DNA from: an archaeon
GTDB taxonomy: Archaea > Thermoproteota > Bathyarchaeia > TCS64
Reading direction: 5' to 3'
Length of the DNA: 9,958 nt
Assembly (NCBI GenBank): GCA_020444005.1
Contig: JAHLLU010000050.1
Location: 1-9,958, forward strand
The position numbers and the translations under genes were made by a program. Shown piece by piece: positions 6,323 through 9,958 of this stretch. The notes beneath the pieces were generated by a model. The model searched no databases, was not told the origin of the DNA, and saw nothing but the letters and a program-made list of their open reading frames with translations. Position 1 is the first letter of the stretch. Each line of letters opens with the position of its first letter.

Positions 6323-6769
6323 ATGGAATGCAAGATAATTGGCACAGTAAAATCACCAGTTACTGAAGCAGTTGATATGAACTGGGGAGAAGTAATCTCA
6401 GAAATAGTACTAGAACCAGAGTATGCCCCCGGGTTACTTGGATTAGAAGACTTTAGTCACCTCATGGTACTCACATTTCTCCACGAGGCAGAGTATAACC
6501 CAGAGAAACACCTAAGACGTCACCCTCAAGAACGCCAAGACATGCCTCTTCTAGGAATATTCGCACAGAGAGCAAGACACAGACCAAACAGAATCGGAGT
6601 AACAGCTGTTGAAATCGTTGAAGTAACCGATAACAGCGTAAAAGTACGTGCATTGGACGCTATCGATGGCACTCCAGTTATTGACATCAAACCGTACGTA
6701 CCGGTTTATGATAAGAAGGACGCAACCATCCCAGAGTGGATGGAGAAAATGATGAAGGGATACTTCTAG
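6323..6769 (+). CDS. trmO: TrmO/TsaA-type tRNA (t6A37) N6-methyltransferase, short archaeal form
   Basis: Members of this SAM-dependent family (TsaA, formerly UPF0066) methylate the N6 atom of threonylcarbamoyladenosine at tRNA position 37, next to the anticodon. The 148-residue protein shows the family hallmarks: an N-terminal IIGTVKSP, HLRRHP (63-68), GIFAQRARHRPNRIG (78-92) and LDAIDGTPVIDIKPYVP (111-127). It lacks the additional C-terminal domain of the roughly 235-residue Escherichia coli enzyme, as other archaeal members do. The ATG at 6323 has no Shine-Dalgarno sequence, but a T-rich TATA-like stretch lies 26 bases ahead, so the mRNA is probably leaderless. It stands between nrdD and the PLP-enzyme gene with no clear functional link. 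The family is certain; that it methylates t6A in this organism is inferred. Confidence 0.92.
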   Translation: MECKIIGTVKSPVTEAVDMNWGEVISEIVLEPEYAPGLLGLEDFSHLMVLTFLHEAEYNPEKHLRRHPQERQDMPLLGIFAQRARHRPNRIGVTAVEIVEVTDNSVKVRALDAIDGTPVIDIKPYVPVYDKKDATIPEWMEKMMKGYF

Positions 6770-6808
6770 ACTGGAAACTGTTAAGCGCCCATACTCCACT
6801 CATCAATT

Positions 6809-7939
6809 ATGTCACTTATCGGAAAACCGGTTGAAGAAATACCCACACCTGCGCTTATGCTTGACTTAGAGAAATTCCATTGGAACCTCGATAAGATGTT
6901 CAAATTCGCTAGGAAAGCAAAAGTAAATGTCAGACCCCACGCGAAGACCTTCAAGGCAGCTGCAATATGTAACAAGTTGATCGAAGCTGGGGCTTGTGGT
7001 GTAATGACTCAGAAGCTGAGTGAAGCAGAGGTACTGCTCAACAGTGGAATCCTATACGGAGATAAGAATATTCTAATCAGCCAAGAAATCTCAGACCCAA
7101 AGAAACTAGAAAGACTTGTAGGCATGACAGTCGCCATGGGAGAAGGCAAGGTTCTGACAAGCCTCGACAATCTTCAGGAAGCCGAAATGATCAGTAGAAT
7201 CGCTGAACGCTGGGGCGTGAAACAAGATGTGATAATCGAGATTACACATGGACGTTGCGGTGTATCACTAGGAGAAGATGCCGTCAAGATGGCGAAAAGA
7301 ATCGTCAAGCTCCCGGGACTCAGGTTTAGGGGAATCTATGGATACGAGAACCCAGTACCAAAAGAGACAGCCCTTGAACGCGACAAGCTTACAGTTGATA
7401 CCGCTGAAGCCATTAGAGCAGCGGGAATAGATGTTGAGATAGTATCAGCTGGAAGCACAGCTACCTATGAGGTAACAGGTACTTATCCGGGTATTACCGA
7501 GATTGAGCCGGGTAGTTTTGTCTTTGGCGCCGGAAAAGAAGGCAGTGGTTATGGCTGGCAGACCATCAATGATGTCTACTTCAAGAACAGCCTCACAGTA
7601 TTAACACAGGTAATCAGTGATAACTTCCAAAACCGGGTAGTCACTGATGCAGGAGCTAAAGTGATGTCCGGTGGACACGCGGGAGTGGAGCCAGTTGTAC
7701 TTGTTCAGGCTGATGGTGAGTACCTAGACTTTGAAAGAGTAGGACTCAGTGAGGAGCACGGTACCATATACTTCAAGGAAGGCGATCCTAATAGGAACAA
7801 GCTACGTTGGGGTCAGAAGATAGAGTTCACACCAAACCATTGCTGCACCACGGTTAATCAGCATGACGAGATGGTCGTGGTAAAAGATGGTTATGTTTGT
7901 GCTGTTTGGCCAATAACAGCTCGTGGACAATACCAATAA
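6809..7939 (+). CDS. PLP-dependent D-threonine aldolase/D-serine dehydratase-type enzyme
   Basis: The 376-residue cytosolic enzyme has the fold-type III barrel of alanine-racemase-like proteins followed by a beta domain. VRPHAKTFK (41-49) contains the PLP-binding lysine K46. SAGSTATY (213-220) is the phosphate-binding loop, and EIEPGSFVFG (231-240) is the usual following block. PNHCCTT carries the His-x-Cys pair (H344, C346) that binds a divalent metal in eukaryotic-type D-serine dehydratase and D-threonine aldolase. Expected reactions are cleavage of D-threonine to glycine and acetaldehyde, or deamination of a D-3-hydroxy amino acid; the sequence does not separate these. Length is normal. 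The ATG at 6809 has no Shine-Dalgarno sequence and lies 39 bases after the TrmO gene, so co-transcription or a weak leaderless promoter is possible. T-rich CATTTTTC follows the stop. Confidence 0.9.
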   Translation: MSLIGKPVEEIPTPALMLDLEKFHWNLDKMFKFARKAKVNVRPHAKTFKAAAICNKLIEAGACGVMTQKLSEAEVLLNSGILYGDKNILISQEISDPKKLERLVGMTVAMGEGKVLTSLDNLQEAEMISRIAERWGVKQDVIIEITHGRCGVSLGEDAVKMAKRIVKLPGLRFRGIYGYENPVPKETALERDKLTVDTAEAIRAAGIDVEIVSAGSTATYEVTGTYPGITEIEPGSFVFGAGKEGSGYGWQTINDVYFKNSLTVLTQVISDNFQNRVVTDAGAKVMSGGHAGVEPVVLVQADGEYLDFERVGLSEEHGTIYFKEGDPNRNKLRWGQKIEFTPNHCCTTVNQHDEMVVVKDGYVCAVWPITARGQYQ

Positions 7940-7940
7940 C

Positions 7941-7952
7941 CTCATTTTTCAT
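7941..7952 (+). terminator. T-rich putative terminator after the PLP-enzyme gene
   Basis: CTCATTTTTCAT directly follows the stop codon. T-rich tracts without a strong hairpin are the usual archaeal termination signal. No stem is visible. Confidence 0.35.
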
Positions 7953-7960
7953 TGCAAATT

Positions 7961-7970
7961 ATTTTAAACG
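7961..7970 (+). promoter_or_regulatory. TATA-like element of the HTH/Cys-cluster operon
   Basis: ATTTTAAACG is centred about 34 bases before the TTG start at 8000, placing the transcript start only a few bases before the gene. GCGGGG just before the TTG is too close to be a good Shine-Dalgarno sequence, so a very short leader is likely. Confidence 0.45.
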
Positions 7971-7999
7971 TCAACAAACAAAGGTTTACCTGAGCGGGG

Positions 8000-8461
8000 T
8001 TGACTTTTCGAGTAGGGTATCTCACGCCCAGAGAGACAAGAATCTGGGAACTTCGGCGTCATAATCTATCCCAATCAGATATTGGACGCGAACTTGGAAT
8101 CAGCAGACAAGCGATACATAAGGCATACCAAATTATTGACAAAAAAGTTGAACAGGCATTCATGGAGGCTGCTGAAACCAATAACTTGTTGATAAAAACC
8201 GTGAATCTTGTAGAGGGCGTTATGAATGCACATAGCCCAGCCTATGATATCCCTGTGATAGTAAGTCTGAGTAAATCCAACGGTCTAAAAATTTGGTATC
8301 TCTATGAGGGAAACTGCAAATCATGCCACTTACAGTCATCATGCCGTAACATACTAGAATCAGAAGCAAGAGAAAGAGGCATTCAACTAAACGCAACAGA
8401 ACAGTTGATGCAGCCAACCCAACTCGCAATTGAGATATTTGGGAGGTATCAAGATGATTAA
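8000..8461 (+). CDS. HTH DNA-binding protein with a C-terminal CX2CX5C cluster (Tfx/sigma-70-region-4-like HTH)
   Basis: The 153-residue soluble protein starts with a helix-turn-helix, YLTPRETRIWELRR followed by LSQSDIGRELGISRQAIHKA (23-42), which resembles the Tfx and sigma-70 region 4 type. The middle part (45-100) is predicted helical then strand-forming. C106, C109 and C115 in GNCKSCHLQSSC form a CX2CX5C cluster, with H110 nearby, suggesting a zinc or iron-sulfur site and hence a redox- or metal-sensing regulator. TTG at 8000 is the only usable start: the in-frame TGA at 7991-7993 closes the frame upstream, and no alternative start codon precedes the HTH. The stop overlaps the start of the next gene by 8 bases. 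A DNA-binding role is well supported; the target genes and the identity of any metal are unknown. Confidence 0.8.
   Translation: MTFRVGYLTPRETRIWELRRHNLSQSDIGRELGISRQAIHKAYQIIDKKVEQAFMEAAETNNLLIKTVNLVEGVMNAHSPAYDIPVIVSLSKSNGLKIWYLYEGNCKSCHLQSSCRNILESEARERGIQLNATEQLMQPTQLAIEIFGRYQDD
8441..8461 (+). promoter_or_regulatory. Strong Shine-Dalgarno sequence and gene overlap (translational coupling)
   Basis: GGGAGGT (8441-8447) is the best ribosome site in the window and fixes the ATG at 8454. The HTH gene's stop at 8459-8461 lies inside the new gene, an 8-base overlap. Confidence 0.65.
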
Positions 8462-8744
8462 TAATGCTTGCCCATTTGCTCCGGGAGAAGTGAAACCAAG
8501 ATCTATTCCAATAAATTCTAATCATGAGGGGCTGTTAAACAGAATAACAAACGGAAAGCTGATTGTACTCGTTCTCAGTTTGGTTGTTTTGACTCTTGTT
8601 TACAGTCATAGCTACTCTGATTTGAACTGGGAAGGAAGCAGTGTTCTCTTCAATGACTGGTATATCGTGAAGATGAGTCTTTACACCTATCTTACTAGTT
8701 TGATCTCTTTCTTCATCCGGGAGCAGCGGAGAAAACAAAGATAA
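8454..8744 (+). CDS. Small two-helix membrane protein coupled to the HTH/Cys-cluster gene
   Basis: I do not recognise this 96-residue protein. The start is ATG 8454, not the in-frame TTG at 8430, because GGGAGGT (8441-8447) is six bases ahead of the ATG. It has a polar N-terminal segment of about 30 residues (MINNACPFAPGEVKP) and a first membrane helix at about 35-52 (GKLIVLVLSLVVLTLVY). A short external loop of about 15 residues leads to a second helix at about 69-88 and a basic tail REQRRKQR. By the positive-inside rule both ends face the cytoplasm. The gene overlaps the HTH gene by 8 bases, so the two proteins are probably made together; it may anchor or modulate the regulator, or be its regulated partner. 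That link rests only on gene order. Confidence 0.72.
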   Translation: MINNACPFAPGEVKPRSIPINSNHEGLLNRITNGKLIVLVLSLVVLTLVYSHSYSDLNWEGSSVLFNDWYIVKMSLYTYLTSLISFFIREQRRKQR

Positions 8745-8749
8745 AAGAA

Positions 8750-8773
8750 GGCGTTTAACCTAGAAAAAACGCC
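8750..8773. terminator. Hairpin GGCGTTT-N10-AAACGCC after the membrane-protein gene
   Basis: A perfect seven-base stem with a ten-base loop begins five bases after the stop codon. It is not followed by a strong T-run, so it may be a transcript-end or processing hairpin, or an operator, rather than a classical terminator. Confidence 0.4.
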
Positions 8774-8833
8774 ATAGATACTAGATTCTATTAATTAATC
8801 AAAGGTATAGAAAAGAAGCTCCTTAACCTAAAC

Positions 8834-8842
8834 GATTTATCA
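8834..8842 (+). promoter_or_regulatory. TATA-like element of the nitroreductase gene
   Basis: GATTTATCA is centred about 26 bases before the ATG at 8864. There is no Shine-Dalgarno sequence, so a leaderless transcript is the natural reading. Confidence 0.4.
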
Positions 8843-8863
8843 TCTCAATGTCTAAGCATAGGC

Positions 8864-9439
8864 ATGACCATACTTGACCTAGCAACTAAAAGAAAGACAG
8901 CGAGAAAATTCAAACCCACACTAATCAAAGACGAGGATATCGAGTACATTCTTGAGACCGCCAGACAGGCCCCCAGTGGAAGTAATAGACAGCCATGGCG
9001 CTTTATCATTGTAAAAAGCCCTGAAATGAAAAAGAGGATCAGGGAATCAGCGGAAGCTGGGGAGAGAGGATTTTATGAGAATCTCAGCCCAGAAAGAAAG
9101 GTATGGTATAATGAGAAAGGATTGAGCCCATCAAAATCCAATCTGACAGAGGCTCCTGTTTTGATAGTTGTGGTTGGAGATACCTCGGCTCCGAACTATA
9201 AACCTAGTTTGTGGGTGAGTATTGCGTATATGGCGTTGGCGATAGAGGAAAGGGGATTGGCTACAGTTACCTATACACCTTCTGATCCCAACTTAGTATC
9301 AGAAACCTTGGGAGTTCCTGATGGGTTTATGGTTGAGTCTATTTTGCCCGTTGGTTTCTCTTATGATTCTAAGGATAAGGAGCCTCGCATGGCTATCTCT
9401 GAGATTACTTTCAGAGAGGGTTGGGGTAATAGATTCTAA
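8864..9439 (+). CDS. Nitroreductase-family FMN-dependent oxidoreductase
   Basis: The 191-residue cytosolic flavoprotein belongs to the nitroreductase family, which uses FMN and usually NAD(P)H to reduce nitro compounds, quinones or other electron acceptors. Diagnostic segments are RKTARKFKP (10-18), where the first Arg contacts FMN phosphate, and the strongly conserved APSGSNRQPWRF (36-47). Near the C-terminus are the helix IAYMALAIEERGLA and the GVPDGFMVESILPVGF block that closes the flavin site. Length is typical. The natural substrate cannot be predicted. The gene has its own putative leaderless promoter and is followed by a PadR regulator gene 80 bases downstream on the same strand; PadR proteins sometimes regulate detoxification genes nearby, but the repeats lie between the two genes and so would act on padR itself. 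Confidence 0.9.
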   Translation: MTILDLATKRKTARKFKPTLIKDEDIEYILETARQAPSGSNRQPWRFIIVKSPEMKKRIRESAEAGERGFYENLSPERKVWYNEKGLSPSKSNLTEAPVLIVVVGDTSAPNYKPSLWVSIAYMALAIEERGLATVTYTPSDPNLVSETLGVPDGFMVESILPVGFSYDSKDKEPRMAISEITFREGWGNRF

Positions 9440-9461
9440 TTTTATTGGATAAGTTTTTAAG
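9440..9461 (+). promoter_or_regulatory. T-rich end of the nitroreductase gene and TATA-like element of the PadR gene
   Basis: TTTTATTGG right after the stop may end the upstream transcript. AAGTTTTTAAG at 9451-9461 resembles a BRE-TATA element; initiation about 25 bases on would fall inside the 12-bp repeats, so a protein bound there would block transcription. Confidence 0.4.
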
Positions 9462-9509
9462 TTGGTATCGCTTTCGATATCGAAATCGATATCATATTCG
9501 ATATTGGAG
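9462..9509. repeat. 12-bp tandem repeats (TCGATAT core), likely PadR operator
   Basis: TCGATAT begins at 9474, 9486 and 9498, exactly 12 bases apart, and a degenerate copy, TTGGTATCG, begins at 9462. Overlapping symmetry is also present: TTTCGATATCGAAA (9472-9485) is a perfect palindrome, and ATATCGA-AA-TCGATAT (9477-9492) is a perfect dyad. The last repeat contains GGAG (9506-9509), the ribosome site of the PadR gene. The array therefore covers the likely transcription start and translation signal. Confidence 0.7.
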
Positions 9510-9519
9510 TTAACAATAA

Positions 9520-9958
9520 ATGAGACCATTTCACAGACACCGAAGACATCCAATGGGAGTACCAAGAGGCATGCTTCGACCCATCACATTGGTTCTTCTC
9601 ACAGATAAACCAATGTCAGGGAGCGAAGTTGCTGAAGAGATCGAACACTATGCTGAGTGGAAACCATCTCCCGGGAGCATCTATCCACTATTAAGCAGTC
9701 TTCAGGAAGACGGGTTAATAGAGCCTAACGAAGACAGCGATCCCAGTTTGAAGCGCTTTAGTTTAACAGCTAAAGGCGCAGAGGAAGTGAAGCTTCATAA
9801 AAGTCATGATAAGGAGATCAGAAACCGTAGCAAGAATATGCGTAAGGTGTACTGGAGACTATTTAGACAGATGCCTGAAGATGTTTACGAGAGTTTTGTT
9901 GGACTCCTAGATCGTATTGAAGAGAGTTATGACTCGATAGATGATTTAGAGCAATTCA
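9520..9958 (+). CDS. PadR-family transcriptional regulator, 3'-truncated by the window edge
   Basis: At least 146 residues are visible and the frame is still open at the last base, so the C-terminus lies outside. The N-terminal winged helix is clearly PadR: RGMLRPITLVLL (16-27), MSGSEVAEEIE (32-42) and PSPGSIYPLLSSLQEDGLIE (49-68), followed by the wing with KRFSLTAKGAEE. The remainder is helical and would form the dimerisation part. PadR proteins are usually repressors released by small molecules, often phenolics or drugs. The N-terminal tail is unusually basic and His-rich (RPFHRHRRHP). The ATG at 9520 is preferred for GGAG ten bases upstream; ATGs at 9553 and 9571 are alternatives. The tandem repeats immediately upstream suggest autoregulation. 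The family is secure, the effector unknown. Confidence 0.9.
   Translation, partial: MRPFHRHRRHPMGVPRGMLRPITLVLLTDKPMSGSEVAEEIEHYAEWKPSPGSIYPLLSSLQEDGLIEPNEDSDPSLKRFSLTAKGAEEVKLHKSHDKEIRNRSKNMRKVYWRLFRQMPEDVYESFVGLLDRIEESYDSIDDLEQF

Noticed and set aside
8220..8738. Minus-strand open frames opposite the HTH and membrane-protein genes
   Set aside because: The plus-strand genes have ribosome sites, overlap coupling and recognisable features; the antisense products have none.
9462..9509. 12-bp repeats as a replication origin iteron or CRISPR remnant
   Set aside because: There are only three to four copies, no spacers, no replication-initiator gene, and the position directly before a repressor gene is better explained as an operator.
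9299..9565. Minus-strand 88-codon open frame with a DIDFDIESD-like stretch
   Set aside because: The acidic repetitive stretch is simply the translation of the 12-bp repeats, and the frame is antisense to the nitroreductase and PadR genes.
1..9958. tRNA, rRNA, transposase, integrase or attachment site
   Set aside because: No cloverleaf, rRNA-like stretch, transposase motif or long terminal repeat was noticed on either strand.

Overview
The window looks like a chromosomal segment from an anaerobic or microaerophilic archaeon. Evidence is the archaeal-type TATA elements 25-40 bases before several genes, apparently leaderless starts beside genes with Shine-Dalgarno sequences, GTG and TTG starts, T-rich gene ends, an anaerobic (glycyl-radical) ribonucleotide reductase, and archaeal protein types (CARF plus winged-helix regulator, short TrmO). 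Moderate GC and the gene mix would fit an Asgard lineage such as Thorarchaeota, but this is a guess that needs a phylogeny. No tRNA, rRNA, transposon, integrase or CRISPR array was recognised.

Layout. 2-1742 (+): a 5'-truncated HAD hydrolase followed closely by a YcaQ/AlkX-type DNA glycosylase. 1734-2519 (-): a conserved-looking protein of unknown function whose stop overlaps the glycosylase stop by 9 bases. 2723-3520 (-): a CARF-like sensor fused to a winged helix. 3521-3786: a divergent control region rich in GTGA/TCAC half-sites and dyads. 3787-6283 (+): a glutaredoxin-like redoxin overlapping NrdD, the class III ribonucleotide reductase. 6323-6769 (+): TrmO-type tRNA methyltransferase. 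6809-7939 (+): PLP enzyme of the D-threonine aldolase/D-serine dehydratase type. 8000-8744 (+): an HTH protein with a CX2CX5C cluster, overlapping a small two-helix membrane protein. 8864-9439 (+): nitroreductase-family flavoprotein. 9520-end (+): a 3'-truncated PadR regulator preceded by three to four 12-bp repeats that look like its operator.

How the genes fit together. The clearest functional unit is redoxin plus NrdD (deoxynucleotide synthesis without oxygen), with a divergently transcribed CARF-winged-helix protein as the obvious candidate regulator. CARF domains bind nucleotide ligands, so a nucleotide-sensing switch facing a nucleotide reductase is the most interesting hypothesis here. 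The second is the HTH/Cys-cluster protein translationally coupled to a small membrane protein, a possible redox- or metal-responsive pair. The third is the PadR gene with its strictly 12-bp-periodic repeats. The remaining genes (HAD, YcaQ-like, TrmO, aldolase, nitroreductase) look like ordinary housekeeping or accessory metabolism.
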